A stretch of DNA of 64,000 nt from Ectobacillus sp048976805 (GTDB taxonomy: Bacteria; Bacillota; Bacilli; Bacillales; Bacillaceae_G), in the NCBI GenBank assembly GCA_048976805.1, contig JBHGUR010000006.1, positions 1 to 64,000 on the forward strand, in the 5' to 3' direction. This document shows, in pieces, positions 42,132 through 51,194 of this stretch. Under the pieces are notes generated by a model that saw nothing but the letters and a program-made list of their open reading frames with translations, searched no databases and was not told the DNA's origin. The translations under genes were made by a program, and so were the position numbers. Numbering within the stretch: position 1 is the first letter of the stretch; each line of letters begins with the position of its first letter.

Positions 42132-43555
42132 TAGTTGTTCCCGCCTTTCTTGTGCTCTTTAAACCAGTCGCGGAAGCGTTCCTTGCTTGGAGCCGGAAAC
42201 TCGCGGATTTCAGTCCAGTTCTTTAATGGCCCTACACCTTTGGAAACACGATCCCCGGCAGTGAACGGACTCATCGCGGCCGGAGCTACCTTAGAGCCAA
42301 GCTTATATAGCGCCGAAGAAGAGGCACCCATTCCAAACATTTTCATCGCCAGCTTTTCGCTAAGCGGCGCACGCCCTTCTTTTTCGACAATCACTTGACG
42401 GTGCTTAAGCAGCAGTTCGTGCAGCGGAATTTTCACCGGACAAGCATCTGTACAAGCGGCGCATAGGCTGGATGCGTACGGCAATTCTTTATAATCATCA
42501 TAGCCGCCAAGCAGCGGTGTTAAAACAGCGCCGATTGGGCCTGGGTAAATCGAACCGTAAGAATGTCCGCCGACGTGGCGGTATACCGGACATACGTTAA
42601 TGCATGCGGCACAGCGGATACATTGCAGCACTTGGCGGAACTCAGAGCCTAAAATGCCGGAGCGGCCGTTATCTACAATAACGAGATGGAACTCCTCCGG
42701 TCCGTCGCCTTCGCCCTCAGCAATCGGGCCGGCTACCGTAATGTAGCTTGTCAGCTTTTGGCCAACCGCACTGCGGCATAATAATCCGACCAATACATCC
42801 AACTCTTCCATTGTCGGAACGATACGTTCCATACCCATTACCGCAATTTGCGTTTTCGGTATCGCCATTGCCAAGTCGGCATTTCCTTCATTTGTTACTA
42901 AACAAAGCGAGCCTGTATTCGCTACGGCGAAGTTGCAGCCCGTTACGCCAACTTCTGCTTCCATAAACTTTTCGCGCAAAATTTTACGGACAAACTTTGT
43001 CATTTCATATGGGTCCTCAGAATGTTCATAGCCAAGCTTTTCTTTAAACACCTCGCGGATTTGCGATTTATTTTTATGAAGCGCAGGCGCCACAATATGG
43101 GACGGAGGCTCATGGTCGTCAACTTGTAAAATATACTCGCCAAGATCGCTTTCAACTACTTCACAGCCAATGCTTTCAAGCACTTGGTTCATGCTAATTT
43201 CTTCCGTTACCATCGACTTCGATTTGACAACCTTTTTCGCTTGCTTCTTTTCGACTACCTCTTTAATATACTGTGCGGCTTCTTCTTTCGTTCTAGCAAA
43301 AAAGACGTGTCCCCCGCGCTTTGCCACATTGTCGCTTAGCTGCATTAAATAGTAATCTAAATTTTCCAATGTATGCTGGCGAATTTGCTCGCCAAGCTCG
43401 CGCCACTCTTCCCAGTTTCCCAATTCTTCGGCGGCCGTCAAGCGGCGTGTATAGAGACGTTCCTGTGCGGATGAAACAGCACCGCGCATAACTGAATCTT
43501 GGATTCCGGAACCGATGCGATCATAAAATTTTTCATTGCTTGTTTTCATAGCCAT
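42131..43555 (-). CDS. lutB: Lactate utilization iron-sulfur protein LutB
   Basis: A 474-residue protein joining an N-terminal LUD domain (about 60-290) to ferredoxin-type cluster motifs CIRCAACINVCP (about 310) and CAACTDACPVKI (about 360) and a C-terminal LutB domain. It carries electrons from lactate oxidation within the LutABC complex. GGGGGA lies before the ATG, and 13 bases separate it from lutA. Length and motif order equal those of B. subtilis LutB. Confidence 0.95.
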   Translation of the reverse strand: MAMKTSNEKFYDRIGSGIQDSVMRGAVSSAQERLYTRRLTAAEELGNWEEWRELGEQIRQHTLENLDYYLMQLSDNVAKRGGHVFFARTKEEAAQYIKEVVEKKQAKKVVKSKSMVTEEISMNQVLESIGCEVVESDLGEYILQVDDHEPPSHIVAPALHKNKSQIREVFKEKLGYEHSEDPYEMTKFVRKILREKFMEAEVGVTGCNFAVANTGSLCLVTNEGNADLAMAIPKTQIAVMGMERIVPTMEELDVLVGLLCRSAVGQKLTSYITVAGPIAEGEGDGPEEFHLVIVDNGRSGILGSEFRQVLQCIRCAACINVCPVYRHVGGHSYGSIYPGPIGAVLTPLLGGYDDYKELPYASSLCAACTDACPVKIPLHELLLKHRQVIVEKEGRAPLSEKLAMKMFGMGASSSALYKLGSKVAPAAMSPFTAGDRVSKGVGPLKNWTEIREFPAPSKERFRDWFKEHKKGGNN

Positions 43556-43568
43556 AATATAATCCCCC

Positions 43569-44285
43569 TTAGCGGCTCGTTAATACTTCGGCGATATGCA
43601 TCACACGCACATTTTTTCCTAAACGCTCCATCCGTCCGCCGATGTTCATTAAACATCCGCAGTCTGCGCCGATTAAGTAATTTGCTTCCGTTTCCATAAC
43701 ACTGTCTACCTTTTCATCTACCATTTGTTCTGAAATCGGCGTCATTTTTACAGAGAACGTTCCCCCAAAGCCACAGCAATTTTGTGCGTTTGGCAGTGGT
43801 TTCATCTCAAGACCCTTTACGTTGGAAAGAAGGATAAACGGTGCGTCCTTGACTCCGAGTAAACGTGTCATATGGCATGATGTATGGTACGTTCCTGTTC
43901 CTTCCAACCTTGCGCCTACATCTGTCACCTTTAGTACTTCCACAATAAATTGTGTCAGTTCATATGTTTTTGCTGCTAACGCCTTCGCGCGTTCTTCCCA
44001 TTCCGGTTCATTTTTGAACATATGGGGATATTCCATAAACATCGTTGCACAGGAACCGGACGGCGCTACAACATACTCTGCATTTTCAAATGTGCGGATC
44101 ATATTTTTGGCCGCTTCCTTTGCCGGCTCCACATAGCCGCTGTTGTAAGCGGGCTGCCCGCAGCATACTTGCGATTCTGGAAACTCCACTTCACAGCCTA
44201 AACGCTCTAGCAATTCCACCGTCGCCTTGCCGACATTCGTTTGGAACATGTCTATTAAACAAGTAACAAATAAAGTAACTTTCAT
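43569..44285 (-). CDS. lutA: Lactate utilization protein LutA (cysteine-rich domain)
   Basis: A 238-residue protein with two CCG cysteine-rich domains: QVCCGQPAYNSG near residue 40 and NCCGFGGTFS near residue 170, each followed or preceded by a further Cys (CLID, GDCGC-type segment GADCGCLMNIGG). These bind a noncubane iron-sulfur cluster in heterodisulfide-reductase-like enzymes. The start is ATG 44285 (MKVTLFVTC) behind AAGGGGGAT; eleven open codons upstream are not needed and the resulting length is that of B. subtilis LutA. First gene of lutABC. Confidence 0.94.
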   Translation of the reverse strand: MKVTLFVTCLIDMFQTNVGKATVELLERLGCEVEFPESQVCCGQPAYNSGYVEPAKEAAKNMIRTFENAEYVVAPSGSCATMFMEYPHMFKNEPEWEERAKALAAKTYELTQFIVEVLKVTDVGARLEGTGTYHTSCHMTRLLGVKDAPFILLSNVKGLEMKPLPNAQNCCGFGGTFSVKMTPISEQMVDEKVDSVMETEANYLIGADCGCLMNIGGRMERLGKNVRVMHIAEVLTSR

Positions 44286-44325
44286 TGCATAATCCCCCTT
44301 GATTGCATCGCCCTGCATTTATCTG

Positions 44326-44338
44326 GTCATCTGATGAC
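44326..44338. promoter_or_regulatory. Probable LutR operator upstream of lutA
   Basis: GTCATCTGATGAC is a perfect 13-base palindrome about 40 bases before the lutA ATG. Size and symmetry fit a FadR-type GntR operator, and the lutR gene lies next to it. The site is inferred from position, not from a known LutR consensus I can quote. Confidence 0.5.
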
Positions 44339-44471
44339 TTGCGAAAAAAAGAAAGAAACGAGCTATTCCAACGGAACAATCGATTCTTCTTTGCCACCGT
44401 AACAATAAAAGAAAACGCTTACTTATACTTCTATATTGTAACAAAAAATTCAAATTTTAAAAGACTAAAAA

Positions 44472-45209
44472 TTATTTTTCTATTATTTCCGTATTTTTGT
44501 CGTTCCAAACAGCCGCCAGCATATTTTCAACCCCTGTTAAATGGTCATATACCGCTTGGCGCGCCGCCTCGCCATCTTGATTTACAATCGCATCATAAAT
44601 AACCCGGTGCTCTTCCGCCAGCCGTTCCGCTGTCGTTTGTTCCCCATATAAGATAAGCTGACGCGTTTCGCCAATCGTTTCCGCCACCATTTCGGATACG
44701 TGGTTCATCAATTCAACAAGAATCCGATTGTGGGACGCTTTAGATACCGCCATATGGAAATGGAAATCAGCCTGTTCTCCTATTTTTTCGTCTCCGATTC
44801 CATTCTTCATTTCCCGAAGCCAGCGTTCCATTTCCTGCAAATCCTCCGCCGTCCGCCGCATGGCAGCAGCCTGTACAACACCCGTTTCTAATACTTTGCG
44901 CACCTCTAAAAGATTCATAATATCTTCCTGCTTCATAAGTATTGCCGTATTTAAAAACGTTGCGACCGCCGCCGCGCTAAAGCTCTTCACGTATGTCCCT
45001 TCGCCTTGGCGCATTTCAATAAGCCCCATCGCACTTAGGGCAGTAAGCGCTTCCCGCACGGCTGAACGTCCAACTTTAAATTCCTCTGCCAGCTGGTGGA
45101 CAGGAAGCAGCTTGTCGCCCGGTTTTAACGTGCCATTTTTAATCATATCTAAAATCGCATCGGATACTTCTTCATATATCTTCTTCGGTTTAATTGATTT
45201 GTATTCCAG
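44472..45209 (-). CDS. lutR: GntR/FadR-family repressor LutR
   Basis: A lactate-responsive repressor of lutABC. The N-terminal winged helix reads KIYEEVSDAILDMIKNG, then FKVGRSAVREALTALSAMGL (recognition helix) and RQGEGTYV (wing); the C-terminal FCD ligand domain has the metal-binding histidines in QADFHFHMA and EEHRVIYDAI. The start is uncertain: homologues begin with MEYK-like residues, which here corresponds to a CTG at 45209, six bases after GGGGTGG; a TTG at 45224 is the alternative and lacks a site. It lies upstream of lutA on the same strand with 186 bases between. Confidence 0.87.
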   Translation of the reverse strand: MEYKSIKPKKIYEEVSDAILDMIKNGTLKPGDKLLPVHQLAEEFKVGRSAVREALTALSAMGLIEMRQGEGTYVKSFSAAAVATFLNTAILMKQEDIMNLLEVRKVLETGVVQAAAMRRTAEDLQEMERWLREMKNGIGDEKIGEQADFHFHMAVSKASHNRILVELMNHVSEMVAETIGETRQLILYGEQTTAERLAEEHRVIYDAIVNQDGEAARQAVYDHLTGVENMLAAVWNDKNTEIIEK

Positions 45210-45377
45210 AAGCAACCACCCCAAACATTCTGTCAGTTACTGCCACATCCATAACAGGAATTGCAATACTATCATTTTTTAATAATTTCCCGCTAATGGA
45301 AGTTTTAGTTTATATATCCTATTTTAGACCTAAACGATTGCAAGCTCAATACTTTATACACAATTTAGACACAAATA

Positions 45378-46766
45378 TTATTCTAGTATCGGCAACTCAA
45401 TGATAGCTGCTGTTCCTTTTCCCGCTTCACTTTCAATCCAAAAAGAGCCTTCGTGTATTTCGACAATTTGTTTTACAATGGCAAGACCGAGTCCCGTTCC
45501 GCCGTTTTGCCGGCTTCTCGCCTTATCGACCCGGTAAAAACGCTCTCCAAGCTTCTCCAAATGCTCTTTTGCAATCCCGATTCCAGTATCGGCAATCGTC
45601 AAGCGGCCAAAGCTGCCGTTTTGCTGTAAAGAAACAGAAATGCTTCCCGCGATTGGCGTATAGCGAATCGCATTGTCCATAATATTGTGTATCACCTGCT
45701 GTATGCGGTCTTCGTCAACCTGTGCGATAATATCCGGGTTTAATTGTTTTTTTAGCATGATTTGTTTTTCCGTAAGCTTCGGTTCATACGTCTCGAGTGT
45801 GTCCTCTATTAATTGCGCGAGCACAAGCGGCTGCTTTTTGAGCGGAAATAAGTCTCCTTCAAGCTGCGCCAAATCTAATAAATCATGGACAAGGCGCTGC
45901 ATGCGCCCCGCCTCCTTATGGATGAGCGCCATAAATTTCAGCTGCTGCTCCTGCTTTACCACTCCATCTAAAATCGCCTCGCTGTACCCTTTAATATAGC
46001 TAAGCGGTGTCCGCAGCTCATGGGATACATTCGCTAAAAATTCCTTGCGCTGCAAATCCTCCTTCTGTAAGGCGCGCGCCATTTTGTTAAAGGCTGCCGC
46101 CATTTTCCCGATTTCATCGTTTGAAGAGATGTTAATTCGTTCTGTAAAGTCTCCCTTTGACATTTTGTAAGAGATTCTCTCCATTTGCGAAAGCGGCTTC
46201 GTAACGGCAATGACGATTTTGCGCCCGATCCATGCCGTAAGGACAATAAGAGCAAAAGCGAGCGGCGCCAAAATTAAGCCCATCTCAAAAATCAAATCTT
46301 TAATTCCTTTGATTGGGAGATAAGAATAAATGATGCCAACCAGTTTTTTGCCGTCTAGTACAGGAACGACAACCCCCATGATGTTCCGTTCAAACCGTTC
46401 TTCGTACCCTGTCTTGGCAATCGTCCTTCCTGCCAGCAGCTTTTGGCGGTCCTTTTCGCTAATAATCGGGTTGTATTGAATATCAAACGGCAGGCAAGCG
46501 CTTAAATCGCGGGGATTGCTAACAAATAGCAGCTCCGCGTTTGAAATCTTGTTAAAAGCGAACACTTGATTCTCAAAATCTTGAAGCGGCACCTCGCTAT
46601 TATACTGGGCGACAAGCCGTTTCCCTTCAGCCGTTAACGTTTCCTCCACATTTTGCACGTACAGCTTTTCATACGAATAAAGTGAAATAAAATACAAGCT
46701 TGCCACCGTTACGATAACAGCGGAGCTTATTGTTAGCCATAGCTTTTGAACCATTGTTAATTTCAT
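45378..46766 (-). CDS. Two-component sensor histidine kinase with HAMP domain
   Basis: A 462-residue membrane kinase: TM1 (about 8-28), an outer domain of ~130 residues, TM2 (about 160-182), HAMP (about 183-235), H box NVSHELRTPLSYIKGYSEA, N box VIHNIMDNAIRYT, G1 DTGIGI and G2 GGTGLGLAI. The H-box class is that of OmpR-coupled kinases. ATG 46766 follows GAGGTG and lies four bases after the response regulator gene; an upstream ATG at 46781 overlaps that gene. The signal is unknown. Confidence 0.9.
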   Translation of the reverse strand: MKLTMVQKLWLTISSAVIVTVASLYFISLYSYEKLYVQNVEETLTAEGKRLVAQYNSEVPLQDFENQVFAFNKISNAELLFVSNPRDLSACLPFDIQYNPIISEKDRQKLLAGRTIAKTGYEERFERNIMGVVVPVLDGKKLVGIIYSYLPIKGIKDLIFEMGLILAPLAFALIVLTAWIGRKIVIAVTKPLSQMERISYKMSKGDFTERINISSNDEIGKMAAAFNKMARALQKEDLQRKEFLANVSHELRTPLSYIKGYSEAILDGVVKQEQQLKFMALIHKEAGRMQRLVHDLLDLAQLEGDLFPLKKQPLVLAQLIEDTLETYEPKLTEKQIMLKKQLNPDIIAQVDEDRIQQVIHNIMDNAIRYTPIAGSISVSLQQNGSFGRLTIADTGIGIAKEHLEKLGERFYRVDKARSRQNGGTGLGLAIVKQIVEIHEGSFWIESEAGKGTAAIIELPILE

Positions 46767-46770
46767 GCGC

Positions 46771-47442
46771 CTACACCTCAAACTTATAGCCTACGCCCCA
46801 TACCGTTTGAATACAATCCGCGTGCTCCTTAAGCTTTAAGCGAATTGTTTTAATATGCGTGTCCACTGTCCTGGTACTGCCTGCATAATCATAGCCCCAC
46901 ACCTTTTCAAGCAGCTGCTCGCGGCTGAACACTTGGCCTTTATGCGCGCATAAAAACAGCAGTAAATCAAATTCCTTTACCGTTAAAGAGATTGCTTCTC
47001 CGTCTACTTCAACGCGACGCCCCTTTTCATCGATGGAGATCGGCCCCCACTTTAGCTCCTGCTTTGTTTCCTCCCTCGTATAGCGGCGCAGGACAGCTTC
47101 CATTCTGGCAATTAATTCTCCAGGGCTAAACGGCTTCACAATATAGTCATCCCCGCCTGTGCGCAATCCGTTGACGCGGTTCCACTCCTCTCCTTTTGCC
47201 GTTAAAAAAATAATCGGCACATCCGATGTTTTCCGTATTTCTTTGCATAATGAAATCCCATCCAGCTCCGGCATCATAATATCGAGAATAAGCAAATCAA
47301 ATGCCTGCCGCTTTATTTTCATAAGTGCTTCTTTTCCGTTTTCCGCCTCTTCCCAACTATAGCCCGAATTCTCTAAATACATGCCGACAAGCTGTCTCAT
47401 ATCACTTTCATCGTCTACTATCAATACTTTATAAGGCTTCAT
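46771..47442 (-). CDS. OmpR-family response regulator
   Basis: A 223-residue regulator. The receiver has the acidic pair VDDESD, the phosphoacceptor Asp in LLILDIMMPELDG (about residue 53), and the Thr/Lys pair in FLTAKG and IVKPFSP. The winged-helix output domain (about 130-223) ends with TVDTHIKTIRLKLKEH and TVWGVGYKFEV. It is paired with the kinase immediately downstream and overlaps the lipoprotein gene upstream by four bases (ATGA), so all three share a transcript. Targets cannot be told from sequence. Confidence 0.93.
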   Translation of the reverse strand: MKPYKVLIVDDESDMRQLVGMYLENSGYSWEEAENGKEALMKIKRQAFDLLILDIMMPELDGISLCKEIRKTSDVPIIFLTAKGEEWNRVNGLRTGGDDYIVKPFSPGELIARMEAVLRRYTREETKQELKWGPISIDEKGRRVEVDGEAISLTVKEFDLLLFLCAHKGQVFSREQLLEKVWGYDYAGSTRTVDTHIKTIRLKLKEHADCIQTVWGVGYKFEV

Positions 47443-48404
47443 TTTCTCTCCCCTTTTCGTTCTGTGAAATGAAACGGCCCTTTTCCGACAGAGATTACAT
47501 TCTGTACCTTCATCGTGTCCGCGTCAATTTGATATACTTCGTCGCTGTCATAGCTCGCGACAAAGACACGGCCGGCCGTATAAAAAACGGCAAATGGATT
47601 CGCGCCCGCTTCCACACTCGCTTCCTCCTGATAAGTGCGCGCGTTCATTTTCCGAAGCGTAGAGGATCCATGGCTTAAGACGTATATATAATCCCCGTGC
47701 GCTGCAAAGCTGATCGGCATTTGCGGCGCATCGACGCTTCTTGTTAATGCCCCTTCCTTTACGTCGTACACATGCACTGCGGAATTAATGCTTTCTCCGC
47801 TCCCATGACCGCCAAGCCAGATTTGTCCGTTATACAGCGCAGCTCCGAGCGAAGACGGCGGAATCGAAAACCGGCGCACCTCCCGTTTTTGGCCTATATC
47901 CACTACAGACAAAACAGCATCATAAAAGTTGATTGTATACACCAACCCCTCGCCTTGCACTATCGTCAGCGGCCCTTTTCCGACAGAAATTGCCGCTGTT
48001 TCCTTTCCTTTTACCGTATATAGGCGCACCTGGTTGCTTTGCTGGTCCGCCAAAATAACATGTTGTTTATCTGCGGTTAGCATAGCATTTACAATCCCTT
48101 CGCCCGTATCCCATTTTCCGATTCGCTTTCCTTCTTTTAAAGAATATACATACATGCTGTTAAGGCGTTTTCCATAGACGATCAGCGTATCATTGTCCGG
48201 AAGCAGCACGCTTCCCGTCACCGCTTTGTTTATGTGCCATGTTGCAAGCAGCTTCCCCCGTTTCGCCTCTATAAAACTGAGGCTTCCGTCTTTTATATTC
48301 GTTGTAATCAAAATAGTTTCTTGTGAAACGACAGGCGTGTACCGTTCCGCACCGCATCCGGCAAGCAACAAAACGAATACCATAACTATTATATATTTCT
48401 TCAA
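47439..48404 (-). CDS. Beta-propeller (YncE-like) lipoprotein in a two-component operon
   Basis: A 321-residue lipoprotein with signal MKKYIIVMVFVLLLAGC (lipobox LAGC, Cys17). Seven or so repeats of about 42 residues follow, each with the form of a propeller blade (for example TAAISVGKGPLTIVQGEGLVY and its neighbours AGANPFAVFYTAGRVFVAS), as in YncE/WD40-like surface proteins. It is the first gene of an operon with a response regulator and histidine kinase, so it may present or bind the kinase's signal outside the membrane. That role is inference. Confidence 0.8.
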   Translation of the reverse strand: MKKYIIVMVFVLLLAGCGAERYTPVVSQETILITTNIKDGSLSFIEAKRGKLLATWHINKAVTGSVLLPDNDTLIVYGKRLNSMYVYSLKEGKRIGKWDTGEGIVNAMLTADKQHVILADQQSNQVRLYTVKGKETAAISVGKGPLTIVQGEGLVYTINFYDAVLSVVDIGQKREVRRFSIPPSSLGAALYNGQIWLGGHGSGESINSAVHVYDVKEGALTRSVDAPQMPISFAAHGDYIYVLSHGSSTLRKMNARTYQEEASVEAGANPFAVFYTAGRVFVASYDSDEVYQIDADTMKVQNVISVGKGPFHFTERKGERK

Positions 48405-48536
48405 GCTTCCACCCCTGCTTCCTATATGTTTTTTCTACAAAATAGCAAATATTTGTGAGGAAAGTATGAAATCTTTCTCTCTGCCTTATTCAGAATATAT
48501 AATAAAGAAAATGTAACGACAACAGAGGTGCATACG

Positions 48537-49649
48537 ATGCTTTTTCCTGATTTAGCAAAAAAAATCGTCCGCGAAGTGCGGCGGCTGATTGATGAAAATA
48601 TCATTATTATCGACGTGAATGGAATTATTATCGCCAGTACCGATTTATCCCGGCTCGGAACGTTTCATGAAGGGGCGTTGCTTTGTTCCCAGCTCAAAAA
48701 AACGGTTGTCATTACAAAAGAGGACGAACATCGTTTAACCGGTGTGAAAGCCGGTATTAACCTCCCGCTTCTTTTCCACGATGAAGTAATCGGGGTCATC
48801 GGCATTACAGGAGAACCTGAAAAGATCTCGCAATACGGCGAAATTATGCGCAAAATGACTGAGCTGCTAATTCATGAAAATTATTTTATCGAACAGCTTG
48901 ATTTAGAACAGCGTTCGTATGAAGCGTTTGTCTTCGATTGGCTGCAGCGGCGGGACTGGTCGCGCACATTTCTGGACCGTGCCAAAACACTCGGCATCGA
49001 TTTGCAGCGCCCGAAGCAATTAATCATTTTTTCCCTCAATCTTGACGACTCACTCTTGCAGCGCAAAATTTGGGAGCATATTCACACGATGCTCCCGAAG
49101 CAAGATTTATGTATCCGTTGGGGAAACGATAGGTTAATTTTACTAAAAGAAGCCGCAATGGAAACGAAAAAAGAGCTGCTTGCATTTCTTAAGCGGGTAA
49201 AGCAAGAATCCGAAGCTTTGTTTTCTGTCGAGCTGGCTATCGGCATCGGCCAAAGCACCGCTCCGATTGAAATGTACGCATCCTACGATCAAGCGCTGCG
49301 GGCGCTGCATATTGCTTCGCAAGCAAGAGGGATTGTGTTTTATGAAGATTTACGGCTTGAGATGTGCTTGCAGGATGTATCCGAAGGGACACGGGCAGAA
49401 TTTTTAAAACGGACATTGGACAACATTTTGGCCGATAAAGAGCTGCTAGAAACGCTGCAATTATTTATTGATTATAATCAATCGTACAAACAGACGGCAA
49501 AAGCGCTTCACATTCACATTAATACGCTTCATTACCGCTTTAAGAAAATTGAAGAACTAACCGGTTTAAATCCAAAACACTTTAAAGACCTCGTAACATT
49601 AAGTGTTGCTTTGCTGCTACTGGATAATCATCCAAAAAAAATAGTATGA
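48537..49649 (+). CDS. glcR: CdaR-family regulator of glycolate utilization (GlcR/YsfB-like)
   Basis: A 370-residue activator-type regulator. The N-terminal sugar-diacid-recognition domain contains DVNGIIIASTDLSRLGTFHEGA and NLPLLFHDEVIGVIGITGEP; a GGDEF-like linker follows, and the C-terminal PucR-type helix-turn-helix has SYKQTAKALHIHINTLHYRF. It lies just upstream of glcD-glcF, the arrangement of B. subtilis ysfB-ysfC-ysfD. The start is ATG 48537 after AGAGGTG; a GTG at 48528 overlaps that site. It ends with its own terminator. Confidence 0.87.
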   Translation: MLFPDLAKKIVREVRRLIDENIIIIDVNGIIIASTDLSRLGTFHEGALLCSQLKKTVVITKEDEHRLTGVKAGINLPLLFHDEVIGVIGITGEPEKISQYGEIMRKMTELLIHENYFIEQLDLEQRSYEAFVFDWLQRRDWSRTFLDRAKTLGIDLQRPKQLIIFSLNLDDSLLQRKIWEHIHTMLPKQDLCIRWGNDRLILLKEAAMETKKELLAFLKRVKQESEALFSVELAIGIGQSTAPIEMYASYDQALRALHIASQARGIVFYEDLRLEMCLQDVSEGTRAEFLKRTLDNILADKELLETLQLFIDYNQSYKQTAKALHIHINTLHYRFKKIEELTGLNPKHFKDLVTLSVALLLLDNHPKKIV

Positions 49650-49679
49650 AAACGGTAAACTTTTGTATCTTTACACATG

Positions 49680-49700
49680 GCGGGGATTCCCCGCTTTTTT
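49680..49700 (+). terminator. Terminator of glcR
   Basis: GCGGGGA and TTCCCCGC pair in a compact hairpin followed by TTTTTTTATT. Confidence 0.8.
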
Positions 49701-49735
49701 TATTATATAAGAAAAGCACTATGTTTAACTTGTAA

Positions 49736-49751
49736 TGTGATATATATCACA
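49736..49751. promoter_or_regulatory. Crp/Fnr-type operator upstream of glcD
   Basis: TGTGATATATATCACA is a perfect TGTGA-N6-TCACA palindrome ending 34 bases before the glcD ATG, the same spacing as the site before the formate/nitrite channel. Directly after it TGGAAACGCTTT resembles a CcpA cre half but misses part of the consensus. Confidence 0.65.
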
Positions 49752-49785
49752 CTTTGGAAACGCTTTATAAGGGGGAACTTTGCTT

Positions 49786-51192
49786 ATGTTAGAGCAGCAC
49801 ATTATTGATGCATTCATATCGATTGTCGGCGCGGAAAATGTGGACACTTCCAATATGGGACGTTTAACTTATAGCTACGACGCGACACCGCAATTTCAAA
49901 CAATGCCGGATGCGGTCGTGGCGCCTCGCAGTACAGAAGAAGTATCCGCGATTTTAAAAGTATGCAACGAACATAAAATTCCGGTCGTACCGCGCGGCTC
50001 CGGCACAAACCTTTGCGCCGGAACCTGTCCGGTAGAAGGCGGCGTTGTAATCAATTTCCGCCATATGAACAACATTTTGGAAATTGACGAAGAAAACTTA
50101 ACAGTAACCGTACAAGCGGGTGTGATTACACTTGATATGATCCGTGCTGTAGAAGCAAAAGGCTTGTTTTATCCGCCAGATCCAAGCTCGATGAAAATTT
50201 CTACAATCGGCGGCAATATTAATGAAAACTCCGGCGGCTTGCGCGGCTTAAAATACGGGGTTACACGCGATTATGTAATGGGCTTGGAAATCGTTCTGCC
50301 AAACGGCGATATTATCCGTACCGGCGGGAAGCTCGCTAAAGATGTAGCCGGCTATGACCTTACCCGTCTGTTCGTCGGCTCTGAAGGCACGCTTGGCATC
50401 GTTACAGAAGCGATTTTAAAATTAATTCCGATGCCGGAAACAAAGAAAACGATTTTGGCTCTTTATGAAGATATTGAAGATGCGGCGCGCGCCGTTTCTG
50501 CGATTATCGCAAACAGAATTATTCCGACAACGCTTGAGTTTTTAGACCAGCCGACGATTGAAGTCGTGGAGGATTACGCGCAAATCGGCCTGCCGACAGA
50601 AGCGCAAGCCATTCTATTAATTGAACAAGACGGTCCGCCTGAAGTGGTGGAACGCGATATTGCCAAAATTGAAGAAGTATGTAAATCGTTAAACGCTGTA
50701 GATGTACGTGTAGCAAAGGATGAAACAGAGGCAGATGCATTGCGTACTGCACGCCGCAACGCCCTATCGGCACTGGCGCGTTTAGCACCAACGACAATTT
50801 TGGAAGATGCGACAGTGCCGCGCTCTAAAATTGCGGCGATGGTTCGTGCTACAAATGAAATCGCCAAAAAATACGGCGTAAAAATTTGTACGTTCGGCCA
50901 CGCGGGCGACGGCAACCTGCACCCGACCTGTCCGACTGACGTGCGCAATGAGGAAGAAATCCACCGGGTAGAAGCGGCGTTTGCAGAGATTTTCGAAAAA
51001 GCGGTCGAGCTCGGCGGCACAATTACAGGCGAACATGGTGTAGGAGCAATGAAAGCCCCTTATCTTGAATTGAAACTCGGGGAAGCCGGCATTGAAGCAA
51101 TGAAAGCAATTAAAACGGCATTCGACCCAAATCACATTATGAACCCTGGCAAGGTGTTTGCAAAAGATACTCGCAAAAGAGTGGTGATGTAA
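49786..51192 (+). CDS. glcD: Glycolate oxidase FAD-binding subunit GlcD
   Basis: A 468-residue flavoprotein of the FAD-linked oxidase (PCMH) type that oxidises glycolate, and perhaps D-lactate, to the 2-oxoacid. The FAD-binding motif VVPRGSGTNLCAGTCPVEGG is near residue 65, a second FAD contact is IGGNINENSGG, and the C-terminal domain has FGHAGDGNLHP and GEHGVG. AAGGGGGAA lies nine bases before ATG 49786; a TTG two codons earlier is less likely. It forms an operon with glcF, two bases downstream. Confidence 0.93.
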   Translation: MLEQHIIDAFISIVGAENVDTSNMGRLTYSYDATPQFQTMPDAVVAPRSTEEVSAILKVCNEHKIPVVPRGSGTNLCAGTCPVEGGVVINFRHMNNILEIDEENLTVTVQAGVITLDMIRAVEAKGLFYPPDPSSMKISTIGGNINENSGGLRGLKYGVTRDYVMGLEIVLPNGDIIRTGGKLAKDVAGYDLTRLFVGSEGTLGIVTEAILKLIPMPETKKTILALYEDIEDAARAVSAIIANRIIPTTLEFLDQPTIEVVEDYAQIGLPTEAQAILLIEQDGPPEVVERDIAKIEEVCKSLNAVDVRVAKDETEADALRTARRNALSALARLAPTTILEDATVPRSKIAAMVRATNEIAKKYGVKICTFGHAGDGNLHPTCPTDVRNEEEIHRVEAAFAEIFEKAVELGGTITGEHGVGAMKAPYLELKLGEAGIEAMKAIKTAFDPNHIMNPGKVFAKDTRKRVVM

Positions 51193-51194
51193 CG

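Noticed and set aside
49752..49768. TGGAAACGCTTT considered as a CcpA cre site before glcD
   Set aside because: The right half lacks the conserved CA of the consensus; too weak to list.
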